In this document: piece by piece, positions 13,771 through 23,828 of the stretch
Position numbering within the stretch: position 1 is the stretch's first letter
How the letters are laid out: each line of letters opens with the position of its first letter
Source of the DNA: Parapristionchus giblindavisi
Lineage: Eukaryota; Nematoda; Chromadorea; Rhabditida; Diplogasteridae
Assembly: GCA_943737045.1 (NCBI GenBank)
Contig: CALSFV010000036.1
Location: 62,001-126,000, forward strand
DNA length: 64,000 nucleotides
Direction of reading: 5' to 3'
Notes under the pieces: generated by a model
Seen by the model: the letters and a program-made list of their open reading frames with translations, nothing else
What the model was told of the DNA's origin: nothing
Databases searched by the model: none
Position numbers and translations under genes: made by a program

Positions 13771-15613
13771 TTTATGTTGAAGGTGAGGCGATGGAGAAGG
13801 ATGAGAATGAGGTTGAAGTGTTGGAAGAGGAAAAGAAGAAGAAGAAGAGTGATGGAGAAGAAAGAGAAGAAGGGAACGGTGAAGAGGCAGAGGCTGCGAA
13901 GGTAGCAGAGGAGAAGGAAGAGGAGGATGGAGATGGCGGAGGTGAGCAGTGTATCTCATAGGTCGAATAGCTAGGTTATCGGTTTTCAAAATCCGGTCAG
14001 ATTTTTCAATTTTTTGGCAAATTTGGCTCAAAATCCGGTCAGGTTTTTCGATTTTTGGCAAATTTGGCTCAAAATCCGGTCAAGTTTTTCGATTTTTGTG
14101 ACATTTTGGCTCAAAATCCGGCCAGGCTTGGTACTTTGTAACATAATTTTCGACCTATGGTGTATCTTGCTTGGTCCAACTTGGGGCCATTGTCTCTTAT
14201 CTGTCAATTTCTTTCTGTTTAAAGGGGCTGACACCTTTGTCAACGGCATACACTCTCTTGTTGTTAGAGAACAGAGAAATAGTGTGCGTAATGAAGAGGC
14301 CATTGAGAGAGGTTACGCACCCTTCAACACATCCTCGAATCAATTCATTCATATAACATTTTATCGCATCAATGTCTCAAGCTTGAAATGTACTCTTCCT
14401 TTTGCACGTCAACTGGCACAATATTGATTTTATTGATTTTTTTAAACGATTATTGATCATTACAGTACGAGCCAAGGTTGGCAAGCATCGCTGGATCAAC
14501 GAGGAGATGCGCGAGTGTCAGACGGCGCTGGCCGCACTCGCTGATCTACCCAATCAATACTCGAGTGTCAAGCTGGCGGCCCACGAGCGGATGAGCAGAG
14601 TGTGAGGGAGTATTGATTTATTGATCGATTGATTTATTGATTGATTTAATTTTATTGATTCGCCCTTGTCTGGCAACGCGTAAGAGTATTCGCTTGTCAG
14701 TGACTAATTTGGAATACTCGAAGACTGCATCCTGTTATTGTTAGAGCAGCCACGATTTGTTTCGAATGGAATACCTTGAACTTGAGAGCTCTCATCCCTC
14801 GACCCACAGATAAATGTGTTATAAATCAATAAAAACCGCGTATTAATTCTAGCCTAGCCTAACCTAGCTTAGGGGGAATGTAAATGTGCCATTTTTCCAA
14901 TAGCAAAAAAATATATATAAGTAATATTCTATTTTGCAGGCAAGAATTGCGCAACTGCACGAAGCGAATGGAGCGAGAGGAGAACGCGCCCGAGGTTATT
15001 ATTAATACTATTATTTTTCTAGAAATAATTCACCTGATGCGGTATTAAAAAATCGCGAAAAGAAGAGTAGAAAAACTCTCTTCTTTTCACACACTATCTC
15101 GTTTTTTTCAAATATGTTTTTCTGCCTTTTTGAACCCAATATTATATGATCTTGTGTGATTTGCAGTCCAAGCTGCAGCTGCGCATGCTCACTCTGGACA
15201 CTCGCCAGAACGAGTACGGCAAGGCCGTGTCGAATCTCAAATATGCCTACTCGTTGAGGTACCATCAACTATATTAATTTAATACCGTAATTTAATATTA
15301 ATTTGTTTCTTCTGAAACCTGCCACCCCGCCAAAACCGTAATCGCTTGTATGCGACGGAAATTTATCTCCTCATCTTTCCCTTTGCCAATAATATGTTTG
15401 TGAATATATGTAATATTTGATGGAATAAAGATAAACGTGATAAATATTATGGTATATTGTTGACATTTTTGCGAGTGTTACGTTTTATGCTTCATTTCTT
15501 CACAGATCTACGATCGATCAGCCCCAGAGGCAAGGGAGCGGAGCAGGAGGAGACGTGGTGAAGCGAGAGTGTCCCATCTGCTATGAGGAAATTGCCAAGG
15601 AGTGGTCAGTGAT

Positions 15614-15649
<36 letters not shown>

Positions 15650-18600
15650 CTTTATCACATTCGCACATTGGTGTGCGGTGAGTCATGGTCATAGGTATAA
15701 TATATATAGCTCGGATAGCTAGGTTATCGGTTTTCAAAATCCGGTCAGGTTTTTCGATTTTTGGCAAATTTGGCTCACAATCCGGTTCGATATTTTCTCT
15801 TGTTCAAGAAACGATGAATTATCATTAGCACGTGGCCAGTGACGCACTCGCACATTCTTGTTCTTGCTATTTATTGTTTTTTTCTCAAAAAAAATATAAA
15901 AAAATAAAAATCACATGCCATAATCTTTCTTGCTATATCTCGTGCGGGTGAAACATAGAACCGAATGGCCGAAACGGTGAATCTCTCCTCTACTAATAAC
16001 CGCTTTTGATTCACTAACATCCAATGTCAAGAGTACATTTGCTCCTGTTTGTCTTTTCAGGAAAATAAATGATTTGATTTGTTTTGATTTGTTTATTATG
16101 ATATCTATTTCAATATTTGAACATATTACATCAATCTTTGAAACAGAAAAAAATTAAGTAATTGAACTGAAAAGAAAAGACAACAAAACTTTCCTGATGA
16201 CATTCATTTTATCTGTTTTCGGAAGTTAGCCCTATAAAAGCCCTATAAACGCAAATAAACCCCAGACTCACCGTAGCTAGTTTATCGGTTTTCAAAATCC
16301 GGACAGGTTTTTCAATTTTTGGCAAATTTTGGCTAAAAATCCGGTCAGGTTTGGCACTTTATAACATACTTTTCGACCTATGGTCATGGTCAGTGATTAC
16401 GATTACGATAAATTAGTAATTATAATAATAATAACAATACTGGGAAGAAGAATATTGATTTGTTCCTGAGGATCGTTTCATTGTAGCGAGCAGGATAAAA
16501 ATGGGTTCGGAAAAAACAAGATTAGAATCTTCTATCATGCGCTTGTCAGTTCGCCATTTTAACCACTGTGCTATGAAACTGGCATGGTCACTTTTGTCGA
16601 TTGTAGATTATCGATTAGAGATTAAAGAGAAGTACAGTAGCAGCCAAAAGTATTCGTACCCATATTTAGCAATGTCATAACTTTTGACTCAGATGAACAC
16701 ACAGGCTCATGTTTTGGCAGGATACTATAGTACTAGAGTGCATCATATCCTACTCTCGTGGTTAGGATTCGTCGTGGTGTTATTGTGTAGCGATCCTGGA
16801 GCCTCTCTGTACTTACTCATCAGTGATTATTTCCTCAGCGGGATTTTTCTGAGACTTGTCGTTAACAGTGTATGAACAACATTTACTGAGGAGTACAATC
16901 CGCTATGCGATACATTCGAGCTAATTCATTCCTCCGCGAAAATCGAAATTTCCGTCACCCCTGAATTTGGAAAAAAATGTCATAACTTTGTGTTCAGTGT
17001 TGCTGTAGGCTCAACAATTGGTAGAGATCATTGTCCATGAGTGATACAAAACCAGGCCGAGTATGAGCTGGATCGGTTGAATTTTGAGAAATTTCGAAAA
17101 TTAATTTTAATAATTTTTCGAGGTACAGGAAGTACCTGCCTAGGTTAATTTATATTCTGTTTAGCAGGCAGATGTCTTCTATATATAGTAGACGACAGTT
17201 ACTATTGTTTCATGAAATATCGAGTTCTTCGAGAGAAGTTATAGTTGGAGAAAAGAGGTAGAAATCAGTTAGAATTTTTTCACGATATTTTCGAAATTCT
17301 TAGATTTTGTCCGATTAAGCTCAGACATTGCCACAACAATTATCATGAAGAGGAAAGAAGATTCATATAATAGAATGGCTATCGATGCTCTTTTAGTCCC
17401 TGAAAAAAATCAATTTAATTTATAGAAAATCGTACCCTTACTATTTTCTACCTCTTTTCTCCAACTATAACTTCTCTCGAAGAACTCGATATTTCATGAA
17501 ACAATAGTAAACTGTCGTCTACTATATATAGAAGACATCTGCCTGCTAAACAGAATGGAAATTAACCTAGGCAGGCACTTCCTGTACCTCGAAAAATGAG
17601 AAAAATAAATATTCGAAATTTCTCACAATTCTACCGATCGGGCTCATACTCGGTCATAACAACGGGAGTAGGATAGGATGCACACTAGTACTATAGTATC
17701 GTGCCAAAACATGAGGCCGATTGCTCATCTGAGTCAAAAGTTATGACATTTCCATATCTGGTACGAATACTTTTGGCTGCTACTGTAGCTTTATTTGATT
17801 GCTTGTTCACACTTTTGGATATTTTGGGCCGTAATTACCTTTACAAACTGCTAAGCATGTCACTAAATTTTAAAATATCTTTTGCAGGTTCGTCTTTCCG
17901 TGCGCACACGTCATGTGTCCATCGTGCTACATTCGACAGGAGAAGGCATTCAGGTAGGGTTATTTATTTATTTATTTATTTATTTATTTGATGCAACGGC
18001 GGTGCGACAGTAAATACAGTAGTGATCGGTGAAAAAATAATTTTAAAGACTAAAAAGGGGGGAGGAGGTAGGATTTACTAGGATTATCAAAATGCGGGTG
18101 CTACTATAATAGGGGAAATATATAGTATCGCTTGATTAATTTTGTAAATGATGAACTTTAAAAAATTAAGATCGGAAGAGCGGCTCAAGTGTGCCACGTG
18201 TCGTGAGAAGTTCAGCAAGGTACGCACGAATATTTTTATTCATTTATTTATTTACTCCATCATATAGTCTATTCATTTTATAGTATGATATTTAAAATTT
18301 AACGCGCCATTTTCACACAATTTTACCACCGAAACGCTAAAAAAACATGGACCATACCGTTCATCCCATACATTTTCGAGCACCTGAGTGACCACTTTTT
18401 GTCGATGCGATCAGTTTTGAGTCTTGAAACCCATCTAGGAATATGAGGGAGATCGAGATTAGTAAGAATCACTCCCATGTCGAGTCAGTTCCGAGTACTT
18501 GAGATGTAGATCGGGTCAGTTTTGTTCTAATTTAGGGTCAGTTTAGAATTCGCAAACACAATAGATTGTGGGCGGGGCGAAAATTTATGCGGATACCAGT

Positions 18601-21600
18601 CTCATCAGAGCTGCCAGACAGTCATGGTATTGTGCTGAAAAAGGCGGATCTAATCTGGCAATCGATAATTCCTTTGAGGTGCAAGTACTGTTCGTGAACG
18701 TGCACCAGAAAAAGGCGGAAGACATGGGCCGCATCAACTCGATGCAGCTAACGGTCAAGGTACGGTAGGGAGTACTGTAGATAGTAGAAGTACGGTAGCG
18801 GGTATAAGTGATGATAGCCTGCTAATATGGTACAGTAGGACATTCAGTGCATTTTTGGAGTACGGTAGTAGAGTACTGTAGACAGTGGGAGGAATGTAGA
18901 CGATAAAGAAGGGGGTTACGGTAAAAAGGTATCCACGTTATTCAAAGCACACGAAGTCCTGCGGGTGATCACTGCTAGGTCAGTGATAATTAGGGTTACG
19001 GTAGGGTGACGGTAGTGATAGTAGATATTATCGATTTCAGTACGACACAATCGTTCGTCGTCTGCACACCATTCTGCATGCGAATCCCTTCGAGAAGGTG
19101 ATGATTCTTTTTTACTAAAATGTTTTTTGTTAACAAAATTGATTGATTGTGTAAAAATTTCCTTGATCAAGGAATATTCGTGTTTTTTTCGTTTGGAGTT
19201 GAAAAAATAATCTAAACCTGAATATAATAAATAAATAATAATTAATTAATCATTGGTCGAAAAGTATGTTAAAAAGTACCAAGACCACATTTTGAGCCGG
19301 AATTCCCTAAAGATCGAAAAACCTGACCGCCGTTTGAAAACCGATATCCTAGCTATTCGACCTATGTAATTGGTTAATCTCTTCAGGTGCTCGTGTTCAC
19401 CTCCCAGCCGGAGGGTCTCACGGCGCTCTCGCACGTGCTCGAACGCGCTCATCTGCCCGCGCTCACCCTCGACTACGCCAGACAGCACGCGTCACTCTGC
19501 GCCTTCCGCAACGATCCGACTAAGCGGGTACGGTAGTTTGTTGTTGAGATTACTGTAATTCGCAACGATCCGACTAAGCGGGTGCGGTAGTTTTTTTGTA
19601 TGTTGAGATTACGGTAGTCCACAACGATCCGACTAAGCGGGTACGGTAGTTTTTCGTTGGTGTTGTTGTTGAGATTACGGTAGTCTTCTTACAATAATCT
19701 CACCTGTTAAGGGCATTGAAAATGAATGTAGAGAGTTCATTTTTTCGTTGGCTTATGGTAGTAGTTATATTTAAAATACTTACCGTATCCTTAAATACCT
19801 ACCGTACCCTTATTTTTTACCTTTGCAGATTCTACTCATGCGCTACCACTCGGGCGGCAAAGGGCTCAATCTGACCGTGGCCAATCACATCATTTTCGCT
19901 GATCCAATCTCGGACACGTCGATGGAGTTGCAGGTACGGTAGGATACTGTAGGGGTGATGTTGGGAGTACTGTAGGCTGGTGGGCTATGGTAGATTACTG
20001 TATTGAAGCGAGAACGAGATGGAGTACTCCCACAGATAAGTGGAGTATGGTAGGGTACTGTAGTGAGGTGTGAGATTACAGTAGGTTGAGGGAACACGGT
20101 AGGCTACGGTAATAAAGGAAACGAGAACGGGCTCTCTACATTGCTTCGTAGAATACTTTAACTAGAAGATATCTCAAGAAACTTAGACAGGAGATAGTAC
20201 CTCATAGGTAGGGACCGTAGCGTGAGAATTACGAGAGTGCAGTAAAATTTTATTTTTATCAGTTTTCAACGTAATCGATGATGCCGATTCTAATGGAAAA
20301 CAAGAATAAACATAAAAATAAATTTTAATAGTAGAAAATTGTGCTTAATTACTAATAGCTCATGTTACGAAAAATACAGTATGCCAATCCTAGAATTGTG
20401 TCATGCGCTGGGTCACGACATATATTTATTCCGTCGAAATTCGATTAATTGAGTATTTCTTGCTTTATTATGATTCTTTATAATGTAAAAACATTGACAC
20501 TGTATGAACACAACAATTCGACACTTTTTTTCATTAAGTAAATGCTTTATTTCCAAAAAAATCACCGAAATAATCAGGAAACTGTAGAATGCAAGCTGCG
20601 CAAAACCCACAAGCGATACATCATTAAATTCGGTATTAGGATGAAGCCTAGTATCTGGTGCGTCGAATAATTTATAAATCGTGTTTGATAGATTTCAAAA
20701 AATGAGGAAAATTCGTTCGGAAATAAAGGCATTCAGTGAAATCATCGAAATTGCCTATATTTTGGAGCATGCTGCTCAAATGCGACATCCGATACAGCGT
20801 CCAGCGTAGTATCAGGAGGAAGCCTAGTGTCTGGGGCGTTGATTAATGTATAACTCGTAATGGGGTTTTGCCAAAAACGAAAGAAATATCGATCGAAAGC
20901 AGAGATTCAGTGAAAGAACGAAGTTGGCTATGTTTCGCAGCTTGCAACGACATTCGATACGGCGTGAATCGTAGTACTACGAGGAAGCCTAGTGTCTGGG
21001 GCGTTCATTAATGTATGACTCGCGATGGGGTTTTGCCAAAAACGAAAGAAATATCGATCGAAAGCAGAGATTCAGTGAAAGAACGAAGTTGGCTATGTTT
21101 CGCAGCTTGCAAAAAAAAGCGACATTCGATACGGCGTGAATCGTAGTACTACGAGGAAGCCTAGTGTCTGGGGCGTTCATTAATGTATGACTCGCGATGG
21201 GGTTTTGCCAAAAACGAAAGAAATATCGATCGAAAGCAGAGATTCAGTGAAAGAACGAAGTTGGCTATGTTTCGCAGCTTGCAACAAAAATGCGACATTC
21301 GATACAGCGTCCAGCGTAGTATCAGGAGGAAGCCTAGTATCTGGGGCGTTGATTAATGTATAACTCGTAATGGGGTTTTGCCAAAAACGAAAGAAATATC
21401 GATCGAAAGCAAACAGATTCAGTGAAAGAAGTTAACTATGTTTCGCAGCTTGCGGCATAAAAGCGACATTCAATACGGCGTGAAACGTAGTACCACAAGG
21501 CAGGCTAGTGTCTGGTGCGTTCATTAATGTATAACTCGTAATGGGGTTATGCCAAAAATTAAGTAAAATGCAAACGGAAATAAACAAATTCATTGAAGAA

Positions 21601-22321
21601 AAAAAGAAAGATAGGCGACCGTAAAATATTTTACAGTTCCCCCTCTCTGAGGATTTTGGGAATAGACAGAAACTGAACTGGACAATCCGCTACCTACTCA
21701 TAGGTGGGCGCGTGAAAACGAATTCTTTTTGCGCACAGCTTAGCCTTCTCTTGCGGGGTCTAGCGCCTAGCTTTGCCTCGCAAAAATTGGAAAATTTCCA
21801 GTCATATCTGCAAAAAAAATTGCCATGCGCATAGCCTTGCATTATAATTCCCCGGTTTGCGCACAGCCTTTCCCCCAGCGTGCCCACCTATGTAGTACCT
21901 CCGAGGTACACTTGTGGATGTACCGAAAATGGCGTTTTATCGATTTTCTCTCTCCAGGTAATCGGACGTTGCGATCGCATCGGACAGACGAGAGATGTGC
22001 ACGTGTACCATATCGTGGCCAAGGATACGGTAAGTATTTTATTGGTTTGCGGTAGGGTTACGGTAGTGGTAGTCCGAATTAACCGTGGATTTTGAAGTAC
22101 AACTTTGATTTGAGGTTTCCTTTTCATTCAATGAGCGTGTGAATCAAAGTAGTCGCTAGATAATCAATAATCACCTTTTGTAGATCGATGAGCGCATTTA
22201 TCGATTGGGCCACAACGTCGATGGGAGCACGAAGAAGAAAGTGGGCGGAGTCACCAGCACGGAAACTACAGAAGAGTCCGAGTGGACCGTTTCCACACTC
22301 ATCGAGATCTTCTCTGGATAG
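348..22321 (+). CDS. SHPRH: SHPRH-like SNF2 helicase / RING E3 ubiquitin ligase, copy 1, 5' end outside window
   Basis: Exons: 348-446, 796-954, 1249-1296, 3540-3636, 3910-3971, 4357-4416, 4478-4543, 4859-5001, 10528-10612, 10953-11048, 11498-11610, 12193-12301, 12466-12558, 12624-12677, 12875-12963, 13234-13320, 13483-13542, 13641-13696, 13783-13941, 14466-14601, 14940-14994, 15167-15258, 15506-15604, 17888-17953, 18171-18219, 18679-18759, 19041-19097, 19387-19527, 19829-19933, 21958-22029, 22184-22321. All junction phases agree, giving about 941 residues. Residues 14-26 (SLTPMEERLYQDM) follow the first SNF2 lobe. A C3HC4 RING lies near residues 695-738 (CPIC, FPCAH, CPSC, CATC). The second helicase lobe runs from about 771 to the end, with GGKGLNL and RCDRIGQTR. 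SHPRH proteins act in the nucleus, and the RING polyubiquitinates PCNA at stalled forks; that role is inferred from the family. An acidic/lysine-rich exon (13783-13941) looks like a flexible loop. Acceptors at 4859, 13783 and 18171 read AAG and the one at 18679 reads GAG, so these are less certain. This is the only copy without a clear lesion. Upstream exons with the first lobe, H15 and PHD should lie left of the window. Confidence 0.88.
452..565. repeat. hairpin directly after the first exon
   Basis: Inverted repeat GCATCGTTGCG/GCCTTACGTGCCTAC with its inverse around a G-rich loop. Confidence 0.75.
1063..1181. repeat. GACGTCA-containing hairpin element
   Basis: Long stem with TGTGACGTCATTAGCGTAG and its inverse; intronic, 119 bp. 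Confidence 0.8.
1368..3349. mobile_element. TTAA-flanked palindromic element, copy A
   Basis: A near-perfect inverted repeat with centre about 2360 and arms close to 1 kb; both ends read TTAAGAG. It lies in the SHPRH intron 1297-3539. Closely similar to copy B (23829-25835). TTAA duplication is typical of the piggyBac superfamily; no transposase is visible. Short ORFs in both orientations are palindrome by-products. Confidence 0.8.
6748..7057 (-). mobile_element. CATAGGTGGGC element, reversed, interrupted
   Basis: The right end GCGCCCGCCTATG and the GCGCAT/TTTGCGAGGCAAGGC core match the family at 28191-28383 in reverse. It is interrupted by 6780-6938; the other end is degraded. Confidence 0.65.
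6780..6938 (+). mobile_element. CATACATGGGCGG element nested in a CATAGGTGGGC element
   Basis: Ends CATACATGGGCGGCATTG and CGCCCATGTATG, flanked by GCTGTGCG on both sides. Confidence 0.85.
7432..7620 (-). mobile_element. CATACATGGGCGG element, degraded
   Basis: Reverse orientation, with GCCGCTGGAAATTAAAATCG and GCTAGCGGCAATGC; flanks TATCTCAC and ATCTCACA. Confidence 0.6.
7779..9762 (+). pseudogene. decayed AT-rich, charged coiled-coil-like gene inside the 4.6-kb element
   Basis: Short exon-like open segments with splice-like edges: 7779-7826 (RRELDEHEHERTAILE), 7893 to about 8030 (EPFRNAQDMAARVMREG; one in-frame TAA; perfect GTAAGT donor after it), 8059-8074 joined to 9512-9639 (LRREST..., then KKFEREERKRLKHIQLE), and 9693-9762 (RLRAKDEELRNEEIEGELL). 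The third segment is an exon split by the TA-flanked foldback at 8076-9509. Codon use (AGA, TTA, GAA, AAA) is far more AT-rich than the SHPRH exons around it. An open stretch at 9904-10268 (VVKERVENSLITAREKAAN) may be another part, as may weaker pieces at 6160-6600. No family recognised; it could be element cargo or a captured host gene. Confidence 0.5.
8074..9511. mobile_element. Tc1/mariner-like non-autonomous foldback element
   Basis: Ends TACAGTATCGCCAGAAAG and its inverse, with TA at both borders. The arms are about 630 bp, around a spacer near 8710-8890 containing TTTGATC units. There is no transposase. It interrupts an exon of the decayed gene at 7779-9762. Confidence 0.75.
10297..10458 (-). 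mobile_element. CATACATGGGCGG element
   Basis: Ends CATATGTGGGCGG and GCCCACGTATG, flanks ACGAAGCT/ACCAAGCT, nested in a CATAGGTCGAA element. Confidence 0.72.
10662..10800 (+). repeat. (AAT)n/(ATT)n microsatellite
   Basis: Intronic trinucleotide tract with a few interruptions, switching from AAT to ATT in the middle. Confidence 0.9.
11357..11476 (-). mobile_element. CATAGGTCGAA element
   Basis: 120 bp, ends CATAGGT and ACCTATG, flanked by TAACACGA on both sides. Confidence 0.82.
11608..12060 (+). repeat. intron sequence that is the source or copy of a dispersed repeat
   Basis: Two adjoining modules: about 150 bp (TTTGAAACAG, GACAAC, CTTTCCT words) and about 300 bp (from AGACCATAATAAAC to AAGAGAAAATAACGATATTC). 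They recur at 15781-16276, 29521-30290, 30411-30856 and 41032-41480 in reverse, and the 300-bp module recurs at 22685-22978, 26283-26556 and 36950-37175. Confidence 0.7.
13697..13782 (+). repeat. 86-bp intron consisting mostly of ATT repeats, copy 1
   Basis: Flanked on both sides by GAAGGTG. The intron is 84 bp in copy 2 (27329-27412) and 208 bp in copy 3 (39099-39306). Non-multiple-of-three differences with open flanking exons show that it is spliced. Confidence 0.75.
13957..14159 (+). mobile_element. CATAGGTCGAA element
   Basis: 203 bp with three internal CAAAATCCGGTCAG-type units, flanked by GTGTATCT on both sides. Absent from copies 2 and 3 at this place. Confidence 0.85.
15690..16382. 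mobile_element. compound CATAGG element carrying inverted SHPRH intron sequence
   Basis: CATAGG and CCTATG ends flanked by GTCATGGT on both sides. Between two partial element halves lies, in reverse complement, sequence matching the SHPRH intron 11608 to about 12045, beginning at its 5' splice site (ACGGTGAG). Confidence 0.7.
16480..16580 (-). repeat. tRNA-derived SINE-like sequence
   Basis: The minus strand reads CATAGCACAGTGGTTAAAATG, an A-box-like stretch, followed by CGAACTGACAAGCGCATG and AGATTCTAATC. Counterparts in copies 2 and 3 at about 31380-31510 and 42005-42135. Confidence 0.45.
16633..17787. mobile_element. Tc1/mariner-like palindromic element
   Basis: Ends TACAGTAGCAGCCAAAAG and its inverse, TA at both borders, arms of about 550 bp, no transposase. 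The same intron in copy 3 has GAGAAGTATCTTTATTTG, the empty site. It lies in the intron between two RING exons of copy 1. Confidence 0.82.
19251..19366 (-). mobile_element. CATAGGTCGAA element
   Basis: Begins CATTGGTCGAAAAG, ends TTCGACCTATG; flanks TAATTAAT and TAATTGGT are a decayed 8-bp repeat. Absent from the paralogous introns. Confidence 0.7.
19507..19690 (+). repeat. minisatellite made of an exon tail plus its 5' splice site, copy 1
   Basis: Units of about 55-60 bp, each with CGCAACGATCCGAC(T)AAGCGGGT, which is the end of exon 19387-19527 and its donor. Real site plus two decoys here; plus two at 33531-33705 (copy 2) and plus three at 45144-45350 (copy 3). Confidence 0.8.
20640..21560 (+). 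repeat. satellite of about 173-bp units, six copies
   Basis: The AAGCCTAGT(G/A)TCTGGGGCG word recurs at about 20646, 20823, 20985, 21159, 21330 and 21504 (last diverged). Located in the intron 19934-21957 of copy 1 only. Confidence 0.82.
21699..21892 (+). mobile_element. CATAGGTGGGC element
   Basis: 194 bp, ends CATAGGTGGGCGCG and GCCCACCTATG. Flanking duplications are not clear. Present only in copy 1. Confidence 0.75.
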
Positions 22322-22579
22322 GACCACTGACGGACTGATCTTTGGTCTTTGATCCTTGAATTTTCTGTAAATAATTGTTTAATATGCGCAAATTTACTTG
22401 ATTGTTGTCCTTTCCAGCTTTAAAATGGCATTATCAGTGTACAGTTTGTTACTAGATCTCTTTAATGTTTAATCTTTGATCTTTGACCTTTGATCTTTGA
22501 TCTTTAATTTATTGATCTTGTTTTCCCTCTTTTTCTTTCTAGCGTAATAATTAAATTTAATAATTTTTGTTTTCACATA

Positions 22580-22585
22580 AATAAA
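22580..22585 (+). terminator. polyadenylation signal AATAAA, SHPRH copy 1
   Basis: Exact AATAAA about 260 bp after the stop. It follows a stretch of repeated TTTGATC units (22336-22515) conserved behind copies 2 and 3. Confidence 0.35.
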
Positions 22586-22684
22586 TGTGTGTTAAATATT
22601 ATTGTTGTGTACTAATAATACGTATGTGGGATTGGTTATATGCAGGGAAAATTTGATTCACTTATTGTAACGCCAATGATAAAT

Positions 22685-22978
22685 GGATATAGATCATAAT
22701 AAACAAAAAAGAGCAAATGTACTATGAAATTGGATGTTAGTGAATCAAAAGTAGTAGCAGAGGCGAGATTCGCTGTTTCGGCCATTCGGTTCTATGTTTC
22801 ACCCGCACGAGATATAGCAAGAAAGATTATGACATATGATTATAATTTTTTCGTTTTTTTGAACAAAACAATAAATAGCAAGAACATGAATGTGCGAGTG
22901 CGTCACTGGCCACGTGCTAATGATAATTCATCGTTTCTTGAACAAGAGAAAATAACGATATTCTGTGTATAATGTATA
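22685..22978 (+). repeat. 300-bp dispersed repeat at the copy 1/copy 2 junction
   Basis: From ATAGATCATAATAAACAAAA to AATAACGATATTCTG. Homology to the copy 1 3' flank stops here and homology to the copy 1 intron starts, so this is the duplication breakpoint. Confidence 0.7.
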
Positions 22979-23828
22979 TTGCTTAAAAGGGACGAACTAC
23001 GAAAATATTGTAATATCTTGATTAAACGTAGCTATTTTTTAACCAAATTTTGATAAATTAGACTATTTAAAAAAATATCGAATCGATATCGATGTATCGA
23101 TTACGAAGCTCCTCTCGAGTACGGTAGCATCGGGGAATCGATTGATGGACATGATCGACTTGCTGTTTGAGGTATACTGTAGCCGCGCGATATTGATTTT
23201 TTTTTAAAATTTCCAATGAATGCACACAGAATAGTGAATTCTTCAAAAAGAGGTTTTTGTGTCGACGGTGGAAAATAATAATTGTAATAAAGCAATAAAA
23301 AATCAATAAATATCGACTTCTCTTCAGATAAGCAGTCAGGACGATCTGAAAGAGTATGCGGACCAGGACGTCTACCGTAGAGGAGATATGAAGTCGTACT
23401 TTGAGCGAGATGAGTATACGTTAGGTGCTCCCTGATTATCGATTTTCATGCCTTCACAATGTGAGGATCGACCCAGTATATACGGCTCATTTGCAAGATT
23501 GAACCACTATATAATATGATTTTTATTCGAAAAATGATCAATTTAAGCGAAAAATAACACTTTTTCGAAATCGACCCACTATATAAAAAAATCCGGTGAG
23601 GGTGTCGAAAATGTATGTCCCTGATTATCGATTTCTCAATATCGATTTTTTTGTTTTCAGCAGAGGATCAACGCGAGCAATTGGTGGAAGAGGAAGACGG
23701 AGAGTGCAGTGGAGGTTAGCATTGATTGTTTTTTTCTTACTTTTGAAGATTATTGATTGATTTTCTCTTCTCTTAAGGATCATAGTAGTATATACTATAC
23801 TTGTACTGTATTAATATACTTGGTATGA

